This document shows positions 5,982 through 13,813 of a stretch of 13,873 nt of DNA, piece by piece; the stretch's first letter is position 1; every line of letters starts with the position of its first letter. The position numbers and the translations under genes were made by a program. The notes beneath the pieces were generated by a model that saw only the letters and a list, made by a program, of their open reading frames with translations, ran no database searches and was not told the DNA's origin. The stretch comes from RUG14199 sp045535205 (GTDB taxonomy: Bacteria; Bacillota; Clostridia; Oscillospirales; CAG-272), in the NCBI GenBank assembly GCA_045535205.1, contig JAZSLF010000046.1:1-13873 (forward strand). Direction: 5' to 3'.

Positions 5982-6617
5982 TCAAGTGAGAGTCAGCTCA
6001 TCACAGTGCAAAAATGCGTTGGCGGCAAGGGTGCTGCCCGCTGATACCTCCACCTTCTTGTTACACTTCTTACAGGTGACGATAACGCTGTCGTCGGTAA
6101 CGGATACTTCGTATTCTCCTTTTCCATCGGTACAACCGCAGTATATTTTACCTTCTTCCGCAAGGTCACCTATAACGTAAAGTATTATATCAAGTATCTG
6201 GGGATCATCGAAAACACTTTTCTTATTTCCCGTTGCCACGTCTTCAAAGTCAGCTTCTCCGAGAAGCTGTTCAAGCATAAGGTCAGACTCTTCAATGGCC
6301 TTTTCAACACTTTCGGCATTTCCGACAAATCCTATGTCAAAGCCTATATACGAGCAAGGGAATGAAAAAAGCTCTCTCGTATAAAAGATATTTTCAGAGA
6401 TATTATATACGTGGGGCTTGGGACAGAGAAAACACGGAACGGTAAGACGCATTTTTCCGTTTCTGACTTTTTCAACGGTCATTTCGCTGTTACCGCAGGG
6501 ACACCTCAGTCTGACAAGGTCTCCTCCGAGAATAAATGCTCCCATGGCACTTTTTACCGTAGTTCCGCAAGAGGGGCATCTGTATGCTACGGTAGTCATC
6601 TTCTGATCAAGTATCAT
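5982..6617 (-). CDS. Zinc-ribbon-like protein of unknown function
   Basis: A 211-residue protein I do not recognise by name. It has 12 Cys residues in an ordered layout: Cys14-x2-Cys17 then Cys39-x-Cys41 at the N-terminus, Cys62-x2-Cys65 with His69 in the middle, and Cys160-x-Cys162 then Cys182-x2-Cys185 at the C-terminus. Each outer set could bind one zinc. There is no signal peptide or membrane helix, so it is probably cytoplasmic. The middle (about 100-160) is acidic and helical. The ATG at 6617 is supported by GAAGG about 7 nt upstream. It has its own promoter and is divergent from the helicase gene. A regulatory, RNA-binding or nucleic-acid-binding role would suit zinc ribbons, but nothing here shows it. 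Confidence 0.75.
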   Translation of the reverse strand: MILDQKMTTVAYRCPSCGTTVKSAMGAFILGGDLVRLRCPCGNSEMTVEKVRNGKMRLTVPCFLCPKPHVYNISENIFYTRELFSFPCSYIGFDIGFVGNAESVEKAIEESDLMLEQLLGEADFEDVATGNKKSVFDDPQILDIILYVIGDLAEEGKIYCGCTDGKGEYEVSVTDDSVIVTCKKCNKKVEVSAGSTLAANAFLHCDELTLT

Positions 6618-6653
6618 AATTAAACCTTCATTTCATCTGATAATAACACACTT

Positions 6654-6682
6654 AGTATACCACTTTATATTAATTTATGCAA
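6654..6682 (-). promoter_or_regulatory. Extended -10 sigma-A promoter of the zinc-ribbon gene
   Basis: On the minus strand, TTGCAT (6682-6677) and TATACT (6659-6654) are 17 nt apart, with TGG directly before TATACT forming a TGn extended -10. Transcription would start near 6647, giving a leader of about 30 nt before the ATG at 6617. Confidence 0.75.
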
Positions 6683-6739
6683 CAGTAAAGCTTTTGCTTT
6701 TTACATACATTTTCCGAAAATAATAAAGGAGGGGATAAA

Positions 6740-9121
6740 ATGAACATAACTTTGTCCGAATACGGCGAAATAACCGTTTTTGCCGCCGAGCTTTGCACTA
6801 TGCCGCAGATACCTGTCGGAACATATCCCCTTTTTTCCTCTGCTTCTCCGCCCTTTGAAAACCGTGAGGTTCCGTGTGATATTTCACACAGAATGATTTT
6901 TGAAGGCGAGACTTTTATAATAAAAGGCTCACACGACGGAGTGTGCAAAACCAAAAACGGTTATATAATTGAAAAAACAAAAAGAGTAAAACGTGCCCCC
7001 ATGCGTATCTTCTCCGACTCGGAATTTGTTGCGGAGGGCTGTGTTACGGCATATCTTCTCTGCTGTGAAAGAAAGCTTGACGGCGTTTTTCTGCAATTGT
7101 CTTTTATTGACAAAAACGACACGGTGACCGGCTACAGAGCCTTCTTTACGGTAAAAGATCTTAAAAATATACTCACAGAGCTTTTGACTCAAAACGTATA
7201 CTTCGCCAAGGTCCGAAAGGATTTTCTGACAAACGGTATATCTCAGCTCAAGGCTATGCCCTTTCCTTACAAGAGCATAAGAGACGGTCAGCGGGATTTT
7301 ATAACCAAGGCTTTTAAGTCCATAAAAAACGGAAAGAGAATGCTTGCCGTTGCTCCAACAGGAATAGGCAAGACTGTCTCTGCCATGTATCCTGCTCTCA
7401 AAGCTGTGGGTGCGGGGTATGCAGAAAAAATATTTTATCTTACGGCAAAGACCGTCACCGGTAAAGCCGCCGCTGAAACAGCAGCCGCAATTAACAAATA
7501 TGCCCCATCGCTTAGAACCGTTACCATTGTTGCCAAGGAACGCATATGTCCGTCAAACGATAAGAAAAACCCTTTCACCGTTGAAAGCTGCACCTATGAA
7601 TGTCCCCGTCTTTGCGACTCTGCTGAAGCTCCTTACTCCGTAAGAGTGAAAGCAGCTCTCAAAGAATTGCTTACAGGCGGAACTGTATACGGCACAGCAG
7701 AAATTAAGACAGTTGCCGAAAAATATTCTCTATGCCCTTACGAGCTGTCTCTTGACCTTAGCGAATACTGTCAGATAATTATTTGCGACTACAACTATGC
7801 CTTTGACTCAAGGGTGAAGTTCAGACGGTATTTCTGCCCTCAGACCGTTCCCTGTATCTTCCTGATAGACGAAGCACACAACCTCCCCGACAGAGTCAGG
7901 GAGATGTACGGAGCTTCCCTTGACATAGCTGTTTTGGAAGAGGTGAGAGCTGCCGCATCCGAGGAGCAGTTTTTCAATGCAACGCTTCTCGAAAAAACAA
8001 ATTCTGCAATTGCAGAATTTGATGCTATAGCGAAAGCCTGTGCAGAAAACACACAGCTTGGAAATAACGGCAGTTACGGCTACTGTATGCTTTCGGAAAT
8101 ACCTGTAAGGTTGATAAAAAGCCTTGACTCTCTGGCAAGAGTGCTTTATGACACGAAGAAGATTTGTGCAGACGAAAAGCTTTTGCCTCTCATTGAAAAA
8201 AGCCACTCTCTCATCTCAGACGTTACTCATGCCGCAGAATTTTTCGACGAACACTTCGTTCTGTTCGGAGAAACAATAGGCAAAAGGAGCCGTTTCAGGA
8301 TCATCTGTCTTGACCCCTCCGAGATCATTGACAATGTTCTGAAAAACACCGTTTCTTCAATTCTGTTTTCGGCAACGCTGACTCCCACCGAATACTTCAC
8401 AGATCTTTTCGGCTGTAAAAAAGCTACCGTTCTTGAGCTCGACTCTCCCTATGAGCAGGAAAATCTTTGTCTTGCGGCATATGACGGCGTGAGCACACGT
8501 TACGTAACAAGGGGAGATACGGCAAAGAAGATCGCTGAAATAATATGTACCGTAGTAGAAGCAAAAGCGGGAAACTACATGATATATTTCCCTTCTTATG
8601 ACTACATGAATACAGTCGTCAAGGAATTCTTGAGACTTGCACCGAAGCATATAAAAGCCGTTGCTCAGAAATCGGGAATGTCCGTTGAGGCGAGAGCAAA
8701 ATTTCTCTCATTCTTTGAAAAAGGAAATGACAGCGAGACTCTTGTTGGCTTCTGTGTTTTAGGAGGTATCTTTTCAGAGGGCATCGACCTTCCCGATAAA
8801 ATGCTCATAGGCGCTGTTCTTGTGGGAATAGGTCTTCCGGGAATCTCCTCAGAGCTCAATATCTTAAAGGATTATTATGACAAAACAAGAGAAGACGGAC
8901 ACGGCTTTGCCTATCTTTATCCCGGTATGATAAAAATTCTGCAAGCAGCTGGCAGAGTCATCAGGAGCGAGGAGGACAAGGGAGTCGTTGTTCTCATTGA
9001 CGAGAGATACAGAGATCCGAAGATACAAAAGCTTCTCCCTGCCCATTGGAGCCACCTGAGATATATCGGCGACACCTATTCCCTCTCAAAATATCTTGAC
9101 AGATTCTGGTCTGAAAAATAA
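6740..9121 (+). CDS. XPD/Rad3-family ATP-dependent DNA helicase with Fe-S domain
   Basis: A 793-residue superfamily 2 helicase of the XPD/DinG group, expected to unwind DNA 5'-3' in repair or R-loop removal. Motif I is APTGIGKT (205-212), motif II DEAH (377-380), motif III SATL (544-547), and motif VI QAAGRVIR (735-742) with the arginine finger. Four Cys between motifs I and II (Cys270, Cys284, Cys288, Cys292) are the likely 4Fe-4S ligands; CPYELS follows at 332-337. GGIFSEGIDLP (675-685) is typical of the second RecA-like domain. The N-terminal 180 residues look like a PD-(D/E)XK (Cas4-like) domain, as in clostridial relatives, but the active-site lysine and Q motif appear disturbed. AAAGGAGGGG at 6725-6734 supports the ATG. 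I see no clear promoter in 6683-6739. Confidence 0.88.
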   Translation: MNITLSEYGEITVFAAELCTMPQIPVGTYPLFSSASPPFENREVPCDISHRMIFEGETFIIKGSHDGVCKTKNGYIIEKTKRVKRAPMRIFSDSEFVAEGCVTAYLLCCERKLDGVFLQLSFIDKNDTVTGYRAFFTVKDLKNILTELLTQNVYFAKVRKDFLTNGISQLKAMPFPYKSIRDGQRDFITKAFKSIKNGKRMLAVAPTGIGKTVSAMYPALKAVGAGYAEKIFYLTAKTVTGKAAAETAAAINKYAPSLRTVTIVAKERICPSNDKKNPFTVESCTYECPRLCDSAEAPYSVRVKAALKELLTGGTVYGTAEIKTVAEKYSLCPYELSLDLSEYCQIIICDYNYAFDSRVKFRRYFCPQTVPCIFLIDEAHNLPDRVREMYGASLDIAVLEEVRAAASEEQFFNATLLEKTNSAIAEFDAIAKACAENTQLGNNGSYGYCMLSEIPVRLIKSLDSLARVLYDTKKICADEKLLPLIEKSHSLISDVTHAAEFFDEHFVLFGETIGKRSRFRIICLDPSEIIDNVLKNTVSSILFSATLTPTEYFTDLFGCKKATVLELDSPYEQENLCLAAYDGVSTRYVTRGDTAKKIAEIICTVVEAKAGNYMIYFPSYDYMNTVVKEFLRLAPKHIKAVAQKSGMSVEARAKFLSFFEKGNDSETLVGFCVLGGIFSEGIDLPDKMLIGAVLVGIGLPGISSELNILKDYYDKTREDGHGFAYLYPGMIKILQAAGRVIRSEEDKGVVVLIDERYRDPKIQKLLPAHWSHLRYIGDTYSLSKYLDRFWSEK

Positions 9122-9127
9122 TATTCA

Positions 9128-9158
9128 AAAAGCCACTCCCTATTTGAGAGTGGCTTTT
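9128..9158. terminator. Bidirectional terminator between helicase and cotH
   Basis: An 11-bp perfect stem (AAAAGCCACTC 9128-9138, GAGTGGCTTTT 9148-9158) around a 9-nt loop, with T residues on both strands. It lies between the helicase stop at 9121 and the convergent cotH-like stop at 9171, so it can end both transcripts. Confidence 0.88.
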
Positions 9159-9170
9159 AAATTATGTCTC

Positions 9171-11705
9171 TTATTCAATTCCTACGATTATTTTTCTCAA
9201 TGTGATGGAATCTCTGCCTGATATTTTACCGTCTACGTCAAGATCGGCATTTTCAAAGATGTACTGATATTCATAAAGTGTTCCGACCATTATCTTCTTC
9301 ATCATAAGTGAATCAATTGAATTTACCTTGCCGTCATTGTTCAGATCCCCTCTTCTATAAGTATATTCGGGGGTCATTTTTGCATAGAGAACAGTATCGG
9401 TATTTTGAACGAGAACGGACTCAATTGCTTCGCCTTCAAAATCTGCATTTGAATACCATCCGTCAAAACGGTATCCCAATTTAGTAGTAACGGGAAGCTC
9501 TGTTACATTGTTACCGACAACGGTAGTTAATGAGTCAACCGGAGCTGCACCTGTAGTACTGAACACAATGTTCGCTTCGGGTATCTCAACACCTGAGCGT
9601 CTGAGAAGTCTCGCCTGAACTCTTGTAATAATATTTGAAGAACCTGATGTGCGTCCTGCGTAAGCACCTTCCTGTGCCCAGCCTGACCATCTGCCGTTTA
9701 TCATAACTCTGTACTGAACAATATAGTAGTTAGCAAGATTGCCCGTCAGTCTCATGGCAATACCGTTAAAGGGTGTATCCGGACTTCCGCCGAGAACTAC
9801 GCCGTCAGCGGCAAAATCGGAATATTTTCTCTGATATACTATGCTATACTCCACAGAGCCGTATATTTTTTGATTATCAAGAGTTGCCTTGAAGCCGGTA
9901 ACGTTTCCGTTATTATAAGTCATGCAACCGCCGGAATATGTGTTTTGCCATTCACCGCTTGCATAAGTCGTATACATAAGTGCAGGCATATAGCTGTCGT
10001 AAGCGATGTCAAGGAATCCCTTTCTGTTTATGATGTACTTCTTCATTTCACCGATGGTGTAATCAAGATATTCATCGGTGGTCTTATCGTAGCCGAGTCT
10101 GTCTGCCGCAAGGTCGTTTATCGTATGGAAAACTACCCACTTAACGTGGTTCATTCTGAGAGAAGGACGAAGATATTCTTCGTAAGCATCGATACTTGCG
10201 TTTAATTCTTCGGCATCAAATGCTTCACGAATGGTCTCGTCATAAATTTCGTTTACACGCTGTACGAATTCGGGATAACGGAACAGCATCTTGAACCAGT
10301 CTACTCTCTGATTGTCGACGTTGTCTGTAACGTTCTTGAGGAAGTCAGCACCCGTATCCTGCTCATAACCGCAGTTCATGTAAGTACCGAAGGAACGGTC
10401 ATAGTCCCAAAGGGGTCCGCAATGAAGCTTGTCACCGGGGCCTTCGGTATAGAAATATGTACTTGCAAAGGTAGCATCACATTCTTCACTGTATTCCGTG
10501 ATGAAATAATAGTTGATAAAGGAGTCAACGTCAATAAGAGACTCAACAAGCTCCCAGTTGTCGCCGCCGTAATACAGTTCTTCTTCAAGCGGCTCTATGA
10601 CCTCGTAGTCCACGTAGGACATGATCTTCCCGACCAGTTCCGCATTCTCCGGATCTTCAAGGTCTTCAAAGTCGGTTACGTATTCCTTATAAACAAATGC
10701 TTTATTTGTCGTATACGTAATAAAGTAAATATCTTCGGTAGCGTCAATACGAACGTTTGCATCCATTTCAATAATTACACCGTAATCATTTTCAAGAGGT
10801 ACTCTGCTGTCGCCGATCTCAACCTTTTCGCAAAGCTGATATACGCCGAGGTATTCTCCGTCCATATAAAGATCGACGAAGACTGACTGACAGGTGTAAG
10901 GCATACCGATCTTTTCACCAAGATCGAATATGATCTTATTTCTTACCATAGTACCGTCTACGTAGTTGGCAAGAAGTATCCACTTCTTAGCGGCACCCAT
11001 ACCGAAAAGATCCTTCTTTTTATCAAACTTGATCTGATAAGGCTTCTTATCAAAGGACCAGGTGCTGTTACCTCTCGTCTTTATTTCAATGCTTGAAGGA
11101 TCAAGGTCATATTCACCGTTTTCGGTACCGTAAATGGAAGCGAGAGCTTTTATTTTCGCATCCTTATCCTTATGGATGGTCTCGGAGGAATATCCGTCAC
11201 TTATGTCCACGTGAAGTGAGGGCAGACTTCCCTGCATGATATAAAGACGTTCTCCGTCGATGATAAGTCTGTCAGTCTCGGTAAGGTCACAGATGATATA
11301 CTGATCCACCAAAGGCTCAGGTTCAACAGGCTCGGTCACCTCGCCGTTCTCTCCTAATTCTCCTTCCCCGATTTCTTCATCTTCGGGAAGCTCGGAGTCT
11401 TCAGGAAGTTCGGGCTCAAGCTCGATCTCAACAAGCTCACCGCCGATGACATTTTCCATAAGACAATCCTCACGTCTGATTATAAGAGTGCTGAAGTCTA
11501 TGTTGCCGGGCAAAAACAGATAATAATCCCCGTTTGCATCAAGGTAAGATGTTGTGTCAAAGGGCAGAACGGGGTTATCTTCAACGGTCAGATAAAAGTC
11601 GTTTGTCTCTTTAGCAAAGTGAGCCGATGAAGCAAAGGGTATCATGTTTAAAAGGGTAATAAGAACCAGGGTCAAAGAAATGATACGTGCAAAATTCTTT
11701 TTCAT
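9171..11705 (-). CDS. Secreted CotH-kinase protein with ChW-like, InlB and dockerin modules
   Basis: An 844-residue exported protein. Order: signal peptide (1-28, ending near SSA-H); a 65-residue region; an acidic Pro/Glu-rich linker (92-133); a CotH-type atypical kinase domain (about 158-570) with RGNSTW (211-216), KKPYQIKFD (220-228), Asp410 and the WDYDRSFG block (433-440) holding the likely metal-binding Asp; two ChW-like repeats (about 617-702, the second with GRWSGWAQEGAYAG); an InlB B-type repeat (about 712-777, GYRFDGWYSNADF); and a type I dockerin with two calcium loops (787-798 and 821-832). CotH proteins phosphorylate secreted or spore-coat proteins; dockerins bind cohesins of cellulosomal scaffoldins. 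The start at 11705 is preferred over an upstream ATG at 11732 because CTCCTTT (11711-11717, AAAGGAG on the sense strand) lies 5 nt before it. No cohesin or coat partner is in the window. Confidence 0.88.
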   Translation of the reverse strand: MKKNFARIISLTLVLITLLNMIPFASSAHFAKETNDFYLTVEDNPVLPFDTTSYLDANGDYYLFLPGNIDFSTLIIRREDCLMENVIGGELVEIELEPELPEDSELPEDEEIGEGELGENGEVTEPVEPEPLVDQYIICDLTETDRLIIDGERLYIMQGSLPSLHVDISDGYSSETIHKDKDAKIKALASIYGTENGEYDLDPSSIEIKTRGNSTWSFDKKPYQIKFDKKKDLFGMGAAKKWILLANYVDGTMVRNKIIFDLGEKIGMPYTCQSVFVDLYMDGEYLGVYQLCEKVEIGDSRVPLENDYGVIIEMDANVRIDATEDIYFITYTTNKAFVYKEYVTDFEDLEDPENAELVGKIMSYVDYEVIEPLEEELYYGGDNWELVESLIDVDSFINYYFITEYSEECDATFASTYFYTEGPGDKLHCGPLWDYDRSFGTYMNCGYEQDTGADFLKNVTDNVDNQRVDWFKMLFRYPEFVQRVNEIYDETIREAFDAEELNASIDAYEEYLRPSLRMNHVKWVVFHTINDLAADRLGYDKTTDEYLDYTIGEMKKYIINRKGFLDIAYDSYMPALMYTTYASGEWQNTYSGGCMTYNNGNVTGFKATLDNQKIYGSVEYSIVYQRKYSDFAADGVVLGGSPDTPFNGIAMRLTGNLANYYIVQYRVMINGRWSGWAQEGAYAGRTSGSSNIITRVQARLLRRSGVEIPEANIVFSTTGAAPVDSLTTVVGNNVTELPVTTKLGYRFDGWYSNADFEGEAIESVLVQNTDTVLYAKMTPEYTYRRGDLNNDGKVNSIDSLMMKKIMVGTLYEYQYIFENADLDVDGKISGRDSITLRKIIVGIE

Positions 11706-11756
11706 TTTTACTCCTTTTGGCTTAAAAGCCATAATTATGTATTATACATTAACTAT

Positions 11757-11786
11757 ATAATAACTCTTTATTTATACATTTGTCAA
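11757..11786 (-). promoter_or_regulatory. Sigma-A promoter of the cotH-like gene
   Basis: On the minus strand, a perfect TTGACA (11786-11781) is followed after 18 nt by TATTAT (11762-11757). The predicted start near 11750 gives a leader of about 45 nt. A housekeeping-type promoter argues against strictly sporulation-controlled expression of this CotH relative. Confidence 0.7.
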
Positions 11787-11793
11787 CAATACT

Positions 11794-11818
11794 GAAAGAA
11801 AATTAACAGTTTTCTTTC
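11794..11818. repeat. Perfect 9-bp inverted repeat in the cotH-typA spacer
   Basis: GAAAGAAAA (11794-11802) and TTTTCTTTC (11810-11818) are separated by 7 nt. It lies just upstream of the cotH-like -35 and about 80 nt before the typA -10. It may be a regulator site for either gene. Neither arm is followed by a T tract that would make it a convincing terminator. Confidence 0.4.
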
Positions 11819-11828
11819 TGCTACAACC

Positions 11829-11865
11829 CAAAAATCTGTGATTTTTGTGAAAAATTGATTTTTTT
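11829..11865. repeat. Alternating A/T-tract inverted repeats (likely curved DNA)
   Basis: AAAAAT and ATTTTT units alternate at 11830, 11841, 11850 and 11858, with centres spaced about 12, 8 and 10 nt apart, close to one helical turn. The first pair forms a perfect inverted repeat (CAAAAATC, TGT, GATTTTTG, 11829-11847). Phased A/T tracts bend DNA, and the block ends just upstream of the typA -35 region, where an UP element would lie. Confidence 0.45.
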
Positions 11866-11876
11866 ATAAATAACTA

Positions 11877-11905
11877 TTTATTTTTACGAAGTGCTGTGCT
11901 ATAAT
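11877..11905 (+). promoter_or_regulatory. Extended -10 promoter of typA
   Basis: TATAAT at 11900-11905 preceded by TGC (TGn extended -10), with a weak TTTATT -35 at 11877-11882 and 17-nt spacing. Transcription would start near 11912, giving a leader of about 45 nt. An AAAGGCGGG stretch (11941-11949) serves as an imperfect ribosome binding site for the ATG at 11958. Confidence 0.7.
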
Positions 11906-11957
11906 AATTGGGTTGTTTAACAAACACAGCTATTAATGATAAAGGCGGGATAAGCAG

Positions 11958-13790
11958 ATGAAAAGAAATGATCTCAGAAATGTAGCCATTATAGCTCACG
12001 TTGACCATGGCAAAACTACGCTGGTTGACGAAATGCTCAAACAATGCGGCGAATACCACGAAAATCAGACTGTTACCGAAAGAGTTATGGACTCAGGTGA
12101 CCTTGAAAGAGAACGTGGCATCACTATCCTCGCCAAAAACACCTCCGTTGATTACAAGGGCGTTAAAATAAATATAGTTGACACTCCCGGACACGCTGAC
12201 TTCGGCGGCGAGGTTGAACGTATTCTCAAAATGGTAAACGGTGTAATTCTGCTCGTTGATGCAGCGGAAGGCCCCATGCCTCAGACTCGCTTTGTACTCG
12301 GTCGTGCAATGGAGCTCGGTCACCGTGTTATCGTAGTTGTAAACAAGGTGGACAAGCCCGATGCCCGCTGTCATGAGGTTATCGATGAGGTTCTTGAGCT
12401 TCTTATAGACCTTGATGCTTCCGACGATCAGCTTGACTCCCCCATGCTTTTCTGCTCCGGCAGAGCAGGTACCGCAAGTGTATCTCCCGACGAACCCGGT
12501 GTTGACCTGAAGCCCCTTTTTGATACTATTCTTGAATATATTCCCTGTCCCGAAGGCGAAGACAATGAAGCTCTTCAGCTTCTCGTTTCCTCCATCCACT
12601 ACACCGATTACGTAGGCAGAATAGTAATCGGCAGAATTGAAAGAGGTACTGTCAAGGTCGGTATGGAGTGCGGCATCGTAAATTACCACAACCCCGAAAC
12701 AGTAAAGAAGACGAAAATAGTTTCCCTGTATCAGTTTGACGGTCTGGGCAGAGCACCTGTTGAAAGTGCAACCGTAGGCGACATCGTTTGCTTTTCGGGT
12801 GCTGCCGATATTACCATCGGTGATACCATCACAGCTACGGACAGACCCGAAGCTCTCGAATTTGTCAAAGTAAGCGAACCTACGATGGAAATGACATTTT
12901 CCGTAAATGACTCTCCTCTTGCAGGCAGAGACGGCAAGTTCGTAACCTCACGCCAGATCAGAGAACGCCTTTACAAAGAAACTCTCAAGGACGTATCCCT
13001 GCGTGTATCCGACGGTGAAACGACCGACAGCTTCAAGGTTGCAGGCAGAGGTGAAATGCATCTTTCAATTCTCATTGAAACGATGAGACGTGAAGGCTAT
13101 GAGCTCTGCTGCTCCACTCCCAGAGTTCTTTACAAGGAAATTGACGGTGTCAAGTGCGAACCTATGGAAAAGGTCTCCATTGACGTTCCCGAAGAATACT
13201 CAGGTACTGTTATTCAGAAGCTTTCCGCAAGAAAGGGTGACCTTCTTGAAATGTCCCCTGTCGGCTCAAGAATGAAGATAGAATACTCCATTCCCGCACG
13301 CTGTCTGTTCGGCTACAGAAGTGAATTTCTCACAGATACGAGAGGCGAGGGCATTCTCAACTCCATTTTTGACGGCTATCAGCCCTTCAAGGGTGAGATC
13401 ACTCTCCGTTACACAGGCTCTCTCGTAGCTTCCGAAGCAGGTGAGTCCACCTCCTACGGTCTCTTTAATTCACAGGACAGAGGTCAGCTCTTTATCGGTG
13501 TTCAGACTGAGGTCTACGAAGGCATGATAGTCGGTGAAAACCCCAAGATCGGAGATATTGCCCTTAACGTATGTAAGAAAAAACACCTCACATCTATCCG
13601 TTCATCAGGTGCTGACGAAGCACTACGCCTCGTTCCTCACAAAGTATTCAGCCTTGAACAAGCAATTGAATTTATTGCAGACGATGAGCTTATGGAAGTA
13701 ACCCCCCACCATCTCAGACTCCGCAAAAGAATTCTCAGCACAGAGCTTCGTCTCAAGGAAGAAGCAAAACGTAAAAAGGCTATGCAGTAA
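11958..13790 (+). CDS. typA: TypA/BipA ribosome-associated translational GTPase
   Basis: A full-length 610-residue EF-G-like GTPase that binds the ribosome and acts in 50S assembly and translation under cold or other stress. G motifs: G1 AHVDHGKTT (13-21), G2 RGIT (53-56), G3 DTPGH (75-79), G4 NKVD (129-132), and a G5-like SGRAG after MLFC. Domain II follows (about 205-300). An EF-G III/V-like region contains VAGRGEMHLSILIETMRREGYE. The TypA-specific C-terminal domain includes ARCLFGYRSEFLTDTRGEG, SYGLFNSQDRGQLFIG and the terminal TPHHLRLRKRIL segment. Length and motif order are ordinary. It is divergent from the cotH-like gene and followed by a hairpin terminator. Confidence 0.97.
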   Translation: MKRNDLRNVAIIAHVDHGKTTLVDEMLKQCGEYHENQTVTERVMDSGDLERERGITILAKNTSVDYKGVKINIVDTPGHADFGGEVERILKMVNGVILLVDAAEGPMPQTRFVLGRAMELGHRVIVVVNKVDKPDARCHEVIDEVLELLIDLDASDDQLDSPMLFCSGRAGTASVSPDEPGVDLKPLFDTILEYIPCPEGEDNEALQLLVSSIHYTDYVGRIVIGRIERGTVKVGMECGIVNYHNPETVKKTKIVSLYQFDGLGRAPVESATVGDIVCFSGAADITIGDTITATDRPEALEFVKVSEPTMEMTFSVNDSPLAGRDGKFVTSRQIRERLYKETLKDVSLRVSDGETTDSFKVAGRGEMHLSILIETMRREGYELCCSTPRVLYKEIDGVKCEPMEKVSIDVPEEYSGTVIQKLSARKGDLLEMSPVGSRMKIEYSIPARCLFGYRSEFLTDTRGEGILNSIFDGYQPFKGEITLRYTGSLVASEAGESTSYGLFNSQDRGQLFIGVQTEVYEGMIVGENPKIGDIALNVCKKKHLTSIRSSGADEALRLVPHKVFSLEQAIEFIADDELMEVTPHHLRLRKRILSTELRLKEEAKRKKAMQ

Positions 13791-13813
13791 AATAAATATA
13801 AACGCAAAAATGC

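Noticed and set aside
5966..5993. Hairpin ACTCTC/GAGAGT as a terminator for the zinc-ribbon gene
   Set aside because: Only 6 bp with a long loop, overlapping the stop codon, and no proper T tract follows on the minus strand. Too weak to list as a feature.
7808..8206. 132-codon open frame antisense to the helicase
   Set aside because: Overlaps the conserved DEAH region on the other strand and has no protein-like features.
9870..10886. Open frames on the + strand opposite cotH (9870-10205 and 10422-10886)
   Set aside because: Antisense to a well-supported multidomain gene; the translations look like non-coding, basic/hydrophobic noise without motifs.
11720..11731. GGCT/AGCC mini-palindrome just upstream of the cotH ribosome binding site
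   Set aside because: A stem of only four usable base pairs; likely chance.
11706..11732. Upstream ATG (11732) for the cotH-like gene
   Set aside because: The AAAGGAG site lies between it and ATG 11705 and is correctly spaced only for 11705, which also gives a normal KKN-type signal peptide.
12093..12689. 198-codon open frame antisense to typA
   Set aside because: It lies wholly opposite a highly conserved gene, has no recognisable domain and no promoter or ribosome binding site. The open frame is a by-product of typA codon use.
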